A program made the translations under genes and the position numbers. The notes beneath the pieces were generated by a model. It saw nothing but the letters and a program-made list of their open reading frames with translations, had not been told where the DNA came from and did no database searches. This document shows positions 1-11,379 of a stretch of 64,000 bases of DNA, piece by piece. Numbering within the stretch: position 1 is the first letter of the stretch; the number at the start of each line of letters is the position of its first letter. Source of the DNA: Neocallimastix lanati (nom. inval.) (lineage: Eukaryota; Neocallimastigomycota; Neocallimastigomycetes; Neocallimastigales; Neocallimastigaceae); assembly GCA_016946835.1 (NCBI GenBank), contig JACVTC010000060.1, forward strand, positions 507,501 through 571,500, given 5' to 3'.

Positions 1-291
1 TTTTTTTATTTTATTTTTTTTTTTTATTATTTTATTAAATTTAATTTTCTTTTTATTAAATATTTATTATACATCATTAATTACAGATTACTTTATTTAT
101 AATTTACTAATAAATTTATTATTTTATTTTATTCTATTTTCATTTTGTTTTTAAATAAATACTAATTTAATAATTTTAATTATTATTTTTTTTAAATTAT
201 TCTATATGATTTAATTTTAAATTAATTTTTTATTATTAATACAAAAGAAAGCTTGTTTATCCTAACTTTATTTTTTTAGGATAAATTATAT
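1..291. other. AT-rich 3' flank of transporter copy 1
   Basis: No gene is seen. The stretch is T-rich and resembles, in reverse complement, the DNA just downstream of transporter copy 2, so part of the 3' flank was duplicated with the gene. Confidence 0.5.
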
Positions 292-1722
292 TTAAGCACT
301 GTCCTTAGTTGCATTTCTTTCTTCGATTTCTTTGTTGATCTTTTCAATCTTTTCATCTGTTAAACTGTATCTGGAAATAATAATCATACAAATAATAGCA
401 AGAATAGCTGGAATGACACAGACTGTCCAACGAATGGCTTCTTGAGCAGAGGACTTTTGTTTGTAAAGATCATTCATTAAGTAGTTATTGGAAGTGTTAC
501 TAATGTTTTGCATAACGAAAGAAACAATGAAGAAGAGAGAGACAACAACAAGTGGTGGGTTACGAGTGAATTCAGTCCAGAAATCACTAACCTTGACTGA
601 ATTAGTTTGTCCTTCTTCCATAACAACACGTTCCTTAGTTTGAGTGAAACAGAAGACAAGAATGATGAAACCAATGACAAAGTAAATAGATAAAGTAGTG
701 AACCATGCCATTGGATCTTTTGGTAAAGTACTTTCTCCAGCTGGTGGTGAAACATATCCGGAAGCTTGAATAATCCAACCTGGAATAGCTCCACCTAAAG
801 CAAAACCGGCTTTGAAGAATAAACCAGTAATAGCATTAACAATAGCTGAAATTCTACGACCTGTCTTCCATTCACCATATGAAATAACTTCTGGAACAAG
901 AGCCCATTGGTAACCAGTAGCAACACAAACACCTGTAGACTTAATTAAGTTACCAATACGGTACCACCAGTCATTGGCATTCATTCTACTAGCAACATAT
1001 AAAATAGCATTACCAGCAACAGCAACAGTTAAGAAAACGTAGAACATGTTCTTCTTACCAATTAAATTCTTAATAGCTGGCATGAATGGAACAATACAAA
1101 GATTTGGAATATTACCGAATAAGTTGAAAAGAATCATATCCCATGGAATTGGAGTACCACCAACAATGGCAATGAAAAGGAAAAGTAAAGTGTATACGAA
1201 GAAACAACCAATGTTAGCACACCACATACGAAGTGAAGTAAGCATGGTAATTTCATCATTATCTCTTGTTAAAGAAGAGTTAATAGCACCATATGGAACA
1301 TTAACTAAAGTGTAAGATAAAGATAATAAGATGTAAGTAATGTAGATGTATGGAACAGATGGAGCAAATTTATTCCAGAAAGTAAGAGCTGAGAAAACAG
1401 TTAAAGGAATACCACCAATAATTAAATATGAACGGTATTTACCCCAACGTGGATGATTCTTATCAATGAAAGCACCAACAATTGGATCCCAAACCATATC
1501 TACAAAACGAACGATTAACATCAAAGTAGATGCAATACCAGCAGCTTTACTTCTATCACCACCTAAAATGTAGACATCGGTACAGAAGAACATAAGTTGA
1601 GAAGCAACCGTTTGATAAATTAAATTTTGGGCTAAATCACCAGAAGCGAAACCGAATCTTTGAACCCAAGAAAGTTTGTAGAAACCCTTGGCTTCTAAAT
1701 CTCTTTTATCAACTTCAGACAT
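292..1722 (-). CDS. GPH-family sugar:cation symporter, copy 1
   Basis: A 476-residue, intron-free integral membrane protein with about 12 hydrophobic segments. It resembles the glycoside-pentoside-hexuronide (GPH) family within the MFS fold, which takes up sugars with a cation at the plasma membrane. Diagnostic parts are the N-terminal stretch with FGFASGDLAQNLIYQ (residues 23-37), the MelB-like loop with DMVWDPIVGAFIDKN and RWGKYR (about residues 75-97), and EVISYGEWKTGRR in the second half. The substrate cannot be read from sequence; a pentose or a plant cell-wall oligosaccharide is plausible for a gut fungus. The start follows an A/T-rich leader containing TTTA repeats. Copies 2 and 3 encode the same protein. 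This copy carries the most private silent changes, for example near 690-780, 915 and 1000-1140. The GPH type is commonest in bacteria, so horizontal origin is possible. Confidence 0.9.
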   Translation of the reverse strand: MSEVDKRDLEAKGFYKLSWVQRFGFASGDLAQNLIYQTVASQLMFFCTDVYILGGDRSKAAGIASTLMLIVRFVDMVWDPIVGAFIDKNHPRWGKYRSYLIIGGIPLTVFSALTFWNKFAPSVPYIYITYILLSLSYTLVNVPYGAINSSLTRDNDEITMLTSLRMWCANIGCFFVYTLLFLFIAIVGGTPIPWDMILFNLFGNIPNLCIVPFMPAIKNLIGKKNMFYVFLTVAVAGNAILYVASRMNANDWWYRIGNLIKSTGVCVATGYQWALVPEVISYGEWKTGRRISAIVNAITGLFFKAGFALGGAIPGWIIQASGYVSPPAGESTLPKDPMAWFTTLSIYFVIGFIILVFCFTQTKERVVMEEGQTNSVKVSDFWTEFTRNPPLVVVSLFFIVSFVMQNISNTSNNYLMNDLYKQKSSAQEAIRWTVCVIPAILAIICMIIISRYSLTDEKIEKINKEIEERNATKDSA

Positions 1723-3746
1723 TGTGCTATTTATTTATTTATTTATTTTTTAATTAACTTAGATTATTATAAATCTAATATATTTCTATATATATATCTA
1801 TATTTATATTTTCTTATTTAATTTTTTTATATTTTTATATTAACTAATTTAATTATTTATATTTGAATATACGTATATTTATTTTATTTAAAATAAATAT
1901 ATATTATAAGTAAATCAATTACTTATCTTTATAATTACTTAATATACAAATAAAAAAAACTGATAATTTTTTCTTTTTTTATACTAATTTCCAACTAATA
2001 CATAATAATATTATATAAAGTTCAATATATTGAATGTGACACATTTCAAGAAATGAAACATAGTTATATTGTATTCAATTAGAATAAAAATAATAATATT
2101 TATATGTTAATTCAATAATGTAAATTTATTATATATTTTATTTTTCATATAAAATTTTAATTAATATTTAATTTATATTTTAATATATATTTTAATATAT
2201 ATTTTAATTTATTTTATTTTTTTTTATTTAATTTAATTTTTATAATTGTAATTATAATTGTTATACAATTGTTATACAATAAGTAATACACAATAAATAA
2301 TAATAGGATACAAATTAATATAATGAATGTGACGCATTTCCCATTATGATGTATTGCAGTGACGGTTTAATTAAATATTAAGTAAATAAATTCATAAATA
2401 ATGTAAAATAAGAAATTAATATTTTAAACATTTTGGCAATTAAAAAAAAAATATATTAAAATATCATATATTTATCATTAAATATTTTATTTACCAAACT
2501 ACTATTTAATTTTTATTTTAAAAAACTACTTCATTTGGTTATTTTTAATTATTTATTATAAATTAGTGTTTACATTATTAAAAATTTTTAATCATTTAAA
2601 CCATGTATCAACAATATTATTTCTTAATTTAATATTGTCGAATAAAATATTAATATTAGAAATTATAATAATAAGATAATTAAATAGTATTATTAAATTA
2701 TAATAGCAATAATCAAAATAATAAATAATATAAATTAAATTATTTTTAGTGGTACAAATTAATATGATGAACATGATTCATTTCCCATTATGACATATTA
2801 CAATAAGAAGCATTTAGAAAATAACAAGAAAATAAATAATTAAATAATTAGAAAATATATACATAAATAATGTTGAACAATATATAAATATTTTAAAATA
2901 ATTATTCAATTTAATTAAAATTCTTAAAATACTCTTAAGAATTTTATTGATCTTTTAATTTAGATAAGATTTTTTTTAATTAAAAATATCATAGCTAAAC
3001 GTTAAGGTCATTGAAACATTTAAAAAATTATAATGATTTATTATTAATTAGTATTTGTATTATTTAAAAAATTATAATGATTTAATATTAATTAGTATTT
3101 GTATTATTAATTTAAATATTTTTATTTTTTATCCTTATAGAAAAATAAAAATTTTTTATTATTTAATTATTTTTTTTATTTATTATTTATTATTGAATTT
3201 AATTATTTTATATTTACTATTTATTATTGATATTTAATTATTTTATATTTACTATGTATTATTTATTTAATTATTATTATTATTTTTTTTTTTTAAATAA
3301 AATAACTATTCAGTTTTTTAAATATATCTTATATTGATTTTTTTTAATAATATTTAAAGTTAAATTTTATTATTTTAATTGTTTTTTCTTTTTTTTATTG
3401 ATTATTAGAAAAATACAATAAATCTTTAATATATTAGGATACATTTTTCATTTAACTTATATTATATAATAAAATTTAATAAAATGAACTCTATATAAAT
3501 TATTAAAGTAGTATAAAAAGAGAAAAAAGTAGCCATTTTTTATATTTATAAATTCAAGAAATAAGTAATTGGTTTACTTATATATATATATTTTAAATAA
3601 AATAAATTTATAAAAATTAATTATAAATAATTAAATTAAAACATATTTAAAATATAAATAATATTAAATATAAAAATTAAATAAAATAATATATATATAG
3701 ATATATAATAATTTAAGTTAATAAAAAAATAAATAAATAAATAACA
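1723..3746. promoter_or_regulatory. Divergent upstream region of transporter copies 1 and 2
   Basis: A 2-kb A/T-rich interval between two head-to-head transporter genes. Next to copy 1 it shares a promoter-proximal block (about 1840-1920) with copy 3 (about 8600-8670). It carries two copies of a conserved block, around 2318-2362 and 2755-2816, with the core CATTTCCCATTATGA. They lie 444 bp apart, so this is an internal duplication. A third copy lies upstream of transporter copy 3. Short open frames here are A/T noise. Confidence 0.55.
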
Positions 3747-5177
3747 ATGTCTGAAGTTGATAAAAGAGATTTAGAAGCCAAGGGTTTCTACAAACTTTCT
3801 TGGGTTCAAAGATTCGGTTTCGCTTCTGGTGATTTAGCCCAAAATTTAATTTATCAAACGGTTGCTTCTCAACTTATGTTCTTCTGTACCGATGTCTACA
3901 TTTTAGGTGGTGATAGAAGTAAAGCTGCTGGTATTGCATCTACTTTGATGTTAATCGTTCGTTTTGTAGATATGGTTTGGGATCCAATTGTTGGTGCTTT
4001 CATTGATAAGAATCATCCACGTTGGGGTAAATATCGTTCTTATTTAATTATTGGTGGTATTCCATTAACTGTTTTCTCAGCTCTTACTTTCTGGAATAAA
4101 TTTGCTCCATCTGTTCCATATATCTACATTACTTACATCTTATTATCTTTATCTTACACTTTAGTTAATGTTCCATATGGTGCTATTAACTCTTCTTTAA
4201 CTAGAGATAATGATGAAATTACCATGCTTACTTCACTTCGTATGTGGTGTGCAAACATTGGTTGTTTCTTCGTATACACTTTACTTTTCCTTTTCATTGC
4301 CATTGTTGGTGGTACTCCAATTCCATGGGATATGATTCTTTTCAATTTATTCGGTAATATTCCAAATCTTTGTATTGTTCCATTCATGCCAGCTATTAAG
4401 AATTTAATTGGTAAGAAGAATATGTTCTACGTTTTCTTAACTGTTGCCGTCGCTGGTAATGCTATTTTATATGTTGCTAGTAGAATGAATGCCAATGACT
4501 GGTGGTACCGTATTGGTAACTTAATTAAGTCTACAGGTGTTTGTGTTGCTACTGGTTATCAATGGGCTCTTGTTCCAGAAGTTATTTCATATGGTGAATG
4601 GAAGACAGGTCGTAGAATTTCAGCTATTGTTAATGCTATTACTGGTTTATTCTTCAAAGCCGGTTTTGCTTTAGGAGGAGCTATTCCAGGTTGGATTATT
4701 CAAGCTTCTGGATATGTTTCACCACCAGCTGGAGAAAGTACTTTACCAAAAGATCCAATGGCTTGGTTCACTACTTTATCTATTTACTTTGTCATTGGTT
4801 TCATCATTCTTGTCTTCTGTTTCACTCAAACTAAGGAACGTGTTGTTATGGAAGAAGGACAAACCAATTCAGTCAAGGTTAGTGATTTCTGGACTGAATT
4901 CACTCGTAACCCACCACTTGTTGTTGTCTCTCTCTTCTTCATTGTTTCTTTCGTTATGCAAAACATTAGTAACACTTCCAATAACTACTTAATGAATGAT
5001 CTTTACAAACAAAAGTCCTCTGCTCAAGAAGCCATTCGTTGGACAGTCTGTGTCATTCCAGCTATTCTTGCTATTATTTGTATGATTATTATTTCCAGAT
5101 ACAGTTTAACAGATGAAAAGATTGAAAAGATCAACAAAGAAATCGAAGAAAGAAATGCAACTAAGGACAGTGCTTAA
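3747..5177 (+). CDS. GPH-family sugar:cation symporter, copy 2
   Basis: Encodes the same 476 residues as copies 1 and 3, so role and topology are as for copy 1: plasma-membrane sugar uptake with a coupled cation. It is the only copy on the + strand, head-to-head with copy 1 and tail-to-tail with copy 3. Its silent sites are mosaic. Most match copy 3 (for example GTCGCTGG near 4449 and TATCGT near 4035), some match copy 1 (CGGTTGC near 3859), and some are private (GGAGGAGC near 4674). That pattern suggests gene conversion among the three. Third positions use C and G far more than the surrounding DNA does, as expected for a highly expressed gene. Confidence 0.9.
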   Translation: MSEVDKRDLEAKGFYKLSWVQRFGFASGDLAQNLIYQTVASQLMFFCTDVYILGGDRSKAAGIASTLMLIVRFVDMVWDPIVGAFIDKNHPRWGKYRSYLIIGGIPLTVFSALTFWNKFAPSVPYIYITYILLSLSYTLVNVPYGAINSSLTRDNDEITMLTSLRMWCANIGCFFVYTLLFLFIAIVGGTPIPWDMILFNLFGNIPNLCIVPFMPAIKNLIGKKNMFYVFLTVAVAGNAILYVASRMNANDWWYRIGNLIKSTGVCVATGYQWALVPEVISYGEWKTGRRISAIVNAITGLFFKAGFALGGAIPGWIIQASGYVSPPAGESTLPKDPMAWFTTLSIYFVIGFIILVFCFTQTKERVVMEEGQTNSVKVSDFWTEFTRNPPLVVVSLFFIVSFVMQNISNTSNNYLMNDLYKQKSSAQEAIRWTVCVIPAILAIICMIIISRYSLTDEKIEKINKEIEERNATKDSA

Positions 5178-5239
5178 ATATAATTTAATCTAAATAAAAT
5201 ATAATTAAGATAAATCAAATTTATTTTTAAATTAATAAA

Positions 5240-5830
5240 TAAACATTAATTTAAAAATAAAGTAATAGAATAATTTAAGAAATTTAAAAATTAAAGTAAT
5301 AATTAACAGTATATAAATAATAATTTTAAAAATAATAATAATAATAAATATATTACTAAGTTATAATTAAAAATAATAAAAATAATCCGTAATTTAAGTT
5401 GTATAATAAATATATAATAAAAAGAAAATTAAATTTAATTTAATAAAAAAAAATAAAATATATAAAAATAAAATATTAAAAGGATTTTTTTCTTTTTTTT
5501 TTTTTTTTTCTTTTTTTTGTTTAAAAATTATTTTATTAATAAAGTAATTATAGAATAATTAAAGAAATTTATAAATTAAAGTAATAATTAATAGTATATA
5601 AATAATAATTTTAAAAAAATAATAAATATATTACTAAGTTATAATTAAAAATAATTAAAATAATCCATAAATAAAAAATAATAAAAATATTACTAAGTTA
5701 TAATTAAAAATAATTAAAATAATCCATAAATTAAATTTTATAATAATTATATAATAAAAAGAAAATAAAATTTAATTAAAAAAAATAAAATATATAAAAA
5801 TAAAATATTAAAAGGTTTTTTTTCTTTTTT
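5240..5830. repeat. Tandem duplication in the 3' flank of transporter copy 2
   Basis: Two diverged copies of a roughly 280-bp A-rich segment lie in tandem (about 5260-5515 and 5538-5830), each ending in a T-rich run. The second contains a further internal duplication of about 46 bp. No coding potential is seen. Confidence 0.65.
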
Positions 5831-6006
5831 TTTTCTTATTTTTGTTTTTATTTAAATTATTATCATTAATACTCTAATTACTAATATATAAAATAAATAT
5901 ATATTTATATCGATATATTCTTTATAATCACTATTCTTTTATCAATTTTAAAAAAATAAAATAATAATAATATATATATAATTATTCTTAGTATTATTTA
6001 TTATTA

Positions 6007-6081
<75 letters not shown>

Positions 6082-7066
6082 TTTTTTTATTATTATTGTA
6101 AGAATATATAAAATTGAGGTTAAATGTTATTTAAATGTATTGAAACATATTGTAATAAATGTAATAAAATAATAAAATATATAAGAAACAATGTAAAGGT
6201 ATGAAGGTATTGAAATTTAGAAAAATTAATTTATTTCTAGTTGATGACATAATTCGACAAAAATTAACCATAAAAAAAATTTTTTAACAGACATATATCT
6301 TTTTCGTAAAATCTATAAAGAGTATTTAAAATAAATAAAAAAAAAAAAAATTAAATTTTAAAATATTTATATATATATATAAAAATATTATTTAAAAAAA
6401 TTATTTATATTAATACAAAAATATTCATTATATATTCTTGTAAATATATAAAAAAATTTTTTAAATGCTCTTAAAAATATATTAATCTTTAAAATAATCT
6501 TTTTTTTTTTATATTCCATATCCATAAGCAAATAAATATATTTTTTTAATTTTTCATGAATTTATTTATATATTTCATAACGTAACACAATAAAAATTTT
6601 AAAAATAAAGAACGCTATTTAGAAATTCAATACTTTCTAACAACTCCTTATTCCTAACTATACGTAATTATTACAATTTCGTTTACTATGTTTTTTACTA
6701 GATAAATAGAGAAAATTTAAATATCAAATAAAACGTAAAAACAAAATTATTAAATTTTTATATTACTTTTTTTATTTTATTGTTTTATTATTTTTTCTAT
6801 AATTTATATTTAAAAAATCTATTAATTTTAATCTACTAATTTTTATATATTACACAGTTTTTTTAAAATTTCATATTTTTTTATTACAATTTTCTATTAA
6901 CTATATTATATTTAATTATATTATAATTTTTTTTAAATAAAAATGAATTTTAAAAATATATATTGTTTTTTAAAAAACTTATTATTATTAATTTACTTTT
7001 AATAAATAATACAGAATGAAAATCAGTTTTATCTATATTTTATTATATTATTGATTAAAAAATAAT
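5831..7066. other. AT-rich tail-to-tail intergenic region
   Basis: No gene is seen between the 3' ends of copies 2 and 3. It contains an ATT run followed by an ATTT tetranucleotide microsatellite (about 6001-6085); the rest is A/T-rich sequence without recognisable features. Confidence 0.6.
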
Positions 7067-8497
7067 TTAAGCACTATCCTTAGTTGCATTTCTTTCTTCG
7101 ATTTCTTTGTTGATCTTTTCAATCTTTTCATCTGTTAAACTGTATCTGGAAATAATAATCATACAAATAATAGCAAGAATAGCTGGAATGACACAGACTG
7201 TCCAACGAATGGCTTCTTGAGCAGAGGACTTTTGTTTGTAAAGATCATTCATTAAGTAGTTATTGGAAGTGTTACTAATGTTTTGCATAACGAAAGAAAC
7301 AATGAAGAAGAGAGAGACAACAACAAGTGGTGGGTTACGAGTGAATTCAGTCCAGAAATCACTAACCTTGACTGAATTGGTTTGTCCTTCTTCCATAACA
7401 ACACGTTCCTTAGTTTGAGTGAAACAGAAGACAAGAATGATGAAACCAATGACAAAGTAAATAGATAAAGTAGTGAACCATGCCATTGGGTCCTTTGGTA
7501 AAGTACTTTCTCCAGCTGGTGGTGAAACATATCCAGAAGCTTGAATAATCCAACCTGGAATAGCTCCACCTAAAGCAAAACCGGCTTTGAAGAATAAACC
7601 AGTAATAGCATTAACAATAGCTGAAATTCTACGACCTGTCTTCCATTCACCATATGAAATAACTTCTGGAACAAGAGCCCATTGATAACCAGTAGCAACA
7701 CAAACACCTGTAGACTTAATTAAGTTACCAATACGGTACCACCAGTCATTGGCATTCATTCTACTAGCAACATATAAGATAGCATTACCAGCGACGGCAA
7801 CAGTTAAGAAAACGTAGAACATATTCTTCTTACCAATTAAATTCTTAATAGCTGGCATGAATGGAACAATACAAAGATTTGGAATATTACCGAATAAATT
7901 GAAAAGAATCATATCCCATGGAATTGGAGTACCACCAACAATGGCAATGAAAAGGAAAAGTAAAGTGTATACGAAGAAACAACCAATGTTAGCACACCAC
8001 ATACGAAGTGAAGTAAGCATGGTAATTTCATCATTATCTCTTGTTAAAGAAGAGTTAATAGCACCATATGGAACATTAACTAAAGTGTAAGATAAAGATA
8101 ATAAGATGTAAGTAATGTAGATGTATGGAACAGATGGAGCAAATTTATTCCAGAAAGTAAGAGCTGAGAAAACAGTTAAAGGAATACCACCAATAATTAA
8201 ATATGAACGATATTTACCCCAACGTGGATGATTCTTATCAATGAAAGCACCAACAATTGGATCCCAAACCATATCTACAAAACGAACGATTAACATCAAA
8301 GTAGATGCAATACCAGCAGCTTTACTTCTATCACCACCTAAAATGTAGACATCGGTACAGAAGAACATAAGTTGAGAAGCAACAGTTTGATAAATTAAAT
8401 TTTGGGCTAAATCACCAGAAGCGAAACCGAATCTTTGAACCCAAGAAAGTTTGTAGAAACCCTTGGCTTCTAAATCTCTTTTATCAACTTCAGACAT
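7067..8497 (-). CDS. GPH-family sugar:cation symporter, copy 3
   Basis: Third gene for the same 476-residue GPH transporter. It has private silent changes (for example near 7072, 7490 and 7778), which shows it is a distinct locus and not an assembly echo. Its 3' flank differs from those of copies 1 and 2. Its upstream flank shares blocks with that of copy 1, so that part of the promoter was copied too. Three divergent loci with one protein sequence point to strong purifying selection, recent conversion, or both, and to a gene-dosage role in sugar uptake. Confidence 0.9.
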   Translation of the reverse strand: MSEVDKRDLEAKGFYKLSWVQRFGFASGDLAQNLIYQTVASQLMFFCTDVYILGGDRSKAAGIASTLMLIVRFVDMVWDPIVGAFIDKNHPRWGKYRSYLIIGGIPLTVFSALTFWNKFAPSVPYIYITYILLSLSYTLVNVPYGAINSSLTRDNDEITMLTSLRMWCANIGCFFVYTLLFLFIAIVGGTPIPWDMILFNLFGNIPNLCIVPFMPAIKNLIGKKNMFYVFLTVAVAGNAILYVASRMNANDWWYRIGNLIKSTGVCVATGYQWALVPEVISYGEWKTGRRISAIVNAITGLFFKAGFALGGAIPGWIIQASGYVSPPAGESTLPKDPMAWFTTLSIYFVIGFIILVFCFTQTKERVVMEEGQTNSVKVSDFWTEFTRNPPLVVVSLFFIVSFVMQNISNTSNNYLMNDLYKQKSSAQEAIRWTVCVIPAILAIICMIIISRYSLTDEKIEKINKEIEERNATKDSA

Positions 8498-9751
8498 TGT
8501 TATTTATTTATTTATTTATTTTTTTATTAACTTAAATTATAATTTACCTATATATATATTTAATTAATTTATTAAAATTTTTTATATTTATAATATTAAC
8601 TAATTTAATTATTTATATTTGAATATATGTATATTTATTTTATTCAAAATAAATATAATATTGTAAATCAATTACTTTTTTGAAATTTAAAGAAGGAAGG
8701 TATGTTACTATTTTATCTTTTTATACTAATTTTCTATAATATGTAATATGTTAATAGCATTATTAAATTCAATATTTTTAATGGGATACATTTAAAGAAA
8801 TGAAACACTTCCAATAGTTTTATTATAATCAATGATAATATAATACGTTACACGAATAGTATATCAAGATGGTTTAAATAAAATATTAATTCAAAATAAT
8901 ATAAAAAAGCATACAAAATAAAATTAATAAAAAAAAAAGAAAAGATAAAAGAAAAAATATAATTTATTCTAACCATTTATTTCATTAATTAATATATTTT
9001 AGATTTTAACAATAGTATTTACATCCCTGAAAAAAAAAATGAAATGAATAAATAATAAATTATCAATAAATAATAAATATTAAACTAAAAACAATAATAA
9101 TAATAATAATTAATAATAATATTAATATTAATAATAATAATAATAATAGTAATTATAATAATAATATTTATTAAATTTAATTTTTTTAATTAAATATAGA
9201 TCTACTTTTTAAATAAGATTAAATTGTATATTTTATTTTTCATATAAAATTTTAATTTAATTTTAATTTATATTTTAATTTATATTTTAATTTATATTTT
9301 AATTTTTATTTTAATTTTAATTTTAATTTTTATTTTAATTTACTTTAAATTTTTTTTATTTAATTGTTTACTTTATAATTGTAATTATAATAGTATAATA
9401 GTTATAATAATAAATAATATATAATAAATAATATTAGGGTACAAATTAAAATGAATGTGACGCATTTCCCATTATGACATATTACAATAAGTAGCATTTT
9501 AATTATATAATAAGAAAATAAATAATTAAATAAGTAAAAAAATACATAAATAATTTTAAATTATATAAAAATTTAATAATTATTAGATAATTGTAATATT
9601 TAATTATAAATATATCGTATCTTAAAAATATTAAAAAATTTAAGGATTTTTTTCATATGACTATTTTTAATTATTTCGTATAAATTAGTATCTATATTAT
9701 TTATATTAGTTAATCATTTAAATCATGATTCAACTATAGTATTTCTTAAAT
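8498..9751. promoter_or_regulatory. Upstream region of transporter copy 3
   Basis: A/T-rich upstream DNA sharing with copy 1 the promoter-proximal block (about 8600-8670) and the distal conserved block at about 9450-9500 (core CATTTCCCATTATGACATA). It also holds AAT-type microsatellites (9085-9160) and a repeated TTTAATTTATAT stretch (9240-9350). No gene is seen. Confidence 0.5.
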
Positions 9752-9889
9752 AAATAATGTCGAAAATGATATTAGTAATAGTAATTATGATAATAATAAA
9801 TAATGTCGAAAATGATATTAGTAATAGTAATTATGATAATAATAAATAATGTCGAAAATGATATTAGTAATAGTAATTATGATAATAAG
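9752..9889. repeat. 46-bp tandem repeat, three copies
   Basis: A 46-bp unit containing AATGTCGAAAATGATATTAG begins at 9752, 9798 and 9844. The copies are essentially identical, so the expansion is recent. Confidence 0.85.
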
Positions 9890-9934
9890 TAATTAATTAA
9901 TAACATTTAATTATATATTTAATTATAAAGATAT

Positions 9935-10300
9935 TTTAATGTTTTTTTTTTTTTTTTTAACCAGCATAATTGTTTACTTAATTTAAGAATTTTAATTAAT
10001 TTGCATAATTATTTAAATATTTTAAGAGTTTTAATGATCGTTTCATTTAGTTATACAAATACTAATTTATAATAAATAATTATAAAAAAATATATAACTA
10101 AATGAAAAGACCATTGAAAAAGATATTAGTAATAGTAATAATGATAATATAGTAATTAATAAATAATATTTAACTATAAAAAATCTTAATGCTTTTTTTT
10201 TTTTTTAAACAGCATAATTGTTTATTTATTTTAAGAATTTTAATTAATCCGCATATTATTTAAATATTGTAATAATTTTAATGATCTTTTCATTTAGTTA
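9935..10300. repeat. Diverged tandem duplication, period about 250 bp
   Basis: A T run, the string CAGCATAATTGTTTA and the following ~90 bp occur at about 9940-10060 and again at about 10190-10300, diverged but collinear. Between them lies another degenerate copy of the ATATTAGTAATAGTAAT motif from the 46-bp repeat. Confidence 0.6.
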
Positions 10301-10387
10301 TATTTTTTTTATAATTATTTATTATAAATTTGTATTGGTGTTTGTAATGAAAATATTTTTATTTTTTTTATAATTATTTAAAATAAA

Positions 10388-10440
10388 TTAGTATTGGTAT
10401 TAGTAATGAAAATATTTTTCATTACTAATACCAATACTAA
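10388..10440. repeat. Perfect 25-bp-arm inverted repeat
   Basis: The arm at 10388-10412 (begins TTAGTATTGGTATTAG) is the exact reverse complement of 10416-10440, with a 3-nt TAT loop. A partial direct copy of the left arm precedes it near 10335-10370, so the palindrome may have formed by an inverted copying event. Confidence 0.85.
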
Positions 10441-10569
10441 GTTATTTAATTATTTAATTGTTTAATTATTTAATTATTTATTGTTTTTTTATTTTTATCA
10501 TTTATATTTTATTATTAATTATTTATTCCTATTATTTATTATTTATTATTTATTTAATTATTATTCTCA

Positions 10570-11138
10570 TGAAAGAGGCTTTATGTCACTAGGTTATTAT
10601 ATTCTATATAATAAACCTTTTATTATATAAACACATTTAATAATCTTTTATAAGAATACATTAATGTTTATAATAATAATTTTATTAATACAGGTTATTA
10701 TATATAAATGATAATGACCTTACAAAGAACATAAAAGATGAATTTTATAATTCTTCTTTTATACTTTGTAAGTTACATAATAATATATATTTAGTAATAT
10801 AAAATATTGATAATAATAATAAAAAGTAAAACATATAATATAATAATAGATATAAAATATAAAATTAATTCAATATTAAGCTAATATTAATAAATAATTA
10901 TTTAAATTTAATATAATAAATGAATTCAATATATTGTAATATATTAATTGATTTAATATTAATATATTTTTAAATAAATGATATAAAATTATTTATTATT
11001 AACTAAAACTTTATTTAATATAATTGTTTGAATAAATTGGCCAGATTTGTTTCATAATTATTTAAATAATAGTAATTAGTTAAACAGTTTTGATTGAGAT
11101 ATAACTGAACTAGTCGTAATTCAGTTATAATCTCAACA
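10570..11138 (-). mobile_element. LTR-like element, family C, copy 1 (left end unresolved)
   Basis: The right end (CAGTTATAATCTCAACA, ending 11138) and an internal inverted repeat around CTTACAAAG (about 10710-10785) match family C elements elsewhere in the window, in reverse orientation. It ends 67 bp before tRNA-Ser 1. The left boundary is approximate, and no flanking duplication could be confirmed for this copy. It is a non-coding fossil. Confidence 0.5.
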
Positions 11139-11150
11139 ATTATTTTTTTT

Positions 11151-11173
11151 GAATAAAACAATATTAATTATTC
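11151..11173 (+). promoter_or_regulatory. Near-palindromic element upstream of tRNA-Ser 1
   Basis: A 23-bp near-palindrome starting GAATAAAACAATATT and ending TTATTC. Its last base is 33 nt before the tRNA. The same element occurs at the same spacing before tRNAs 5, 6 and 7, and before tRNAs 3 and 4 once insertions are removed. A Pol III upstream promoter role is inferred. Confidence 0.55.
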
Positions 11174-11205
11174 TAAATTATTACTTTTTCGTTGTTAAAC
11201 ATGTA

Positions 11206-11287
11206 GTCACTTTGGCGGAGTGGTTAACGCGGTGGCCTGCTAAGCCATTTCCCTTTGGGAGCGCAGGTTCGAGTCCTGCAGGTGACG
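11206..11287 (+). tRNA. tRNA-Ser(GCU), copy 1
   Basis: An 82-nt serine tRNA. It folds with acceptor GTCACTT/AGGTGAC, anticodon stem GTGGC/GCCAT with loop CTGCTAA (anticodon GCT, reads AGC/AGU), a long type II variable arm TTCCC-TTT-GGGAG, and T arm GCAGG-TTCGAGT-CCTGC. No CCA is encoded and there is no intron. A T7 run about 10 nt downstream is a Pol III terminator. Confidence 0.95.
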
Positions 11288-11379
11288 AAAAAATTTTTTT
11301 CTAAAGAAAGTATAATCATTTTTTAAATATATATTAGTATAGATTATCATAGTTTTTGTTTTTTTTAATTCTTTTATTA

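Noticed and set aside
477-1315. Frames overlapping transporter copy 1 in other frames (and the like in copies 2 and 3)
   Set aside because: They recur in all three copies only because the true gene is conserved; their sequences follow the main frame and match no family.
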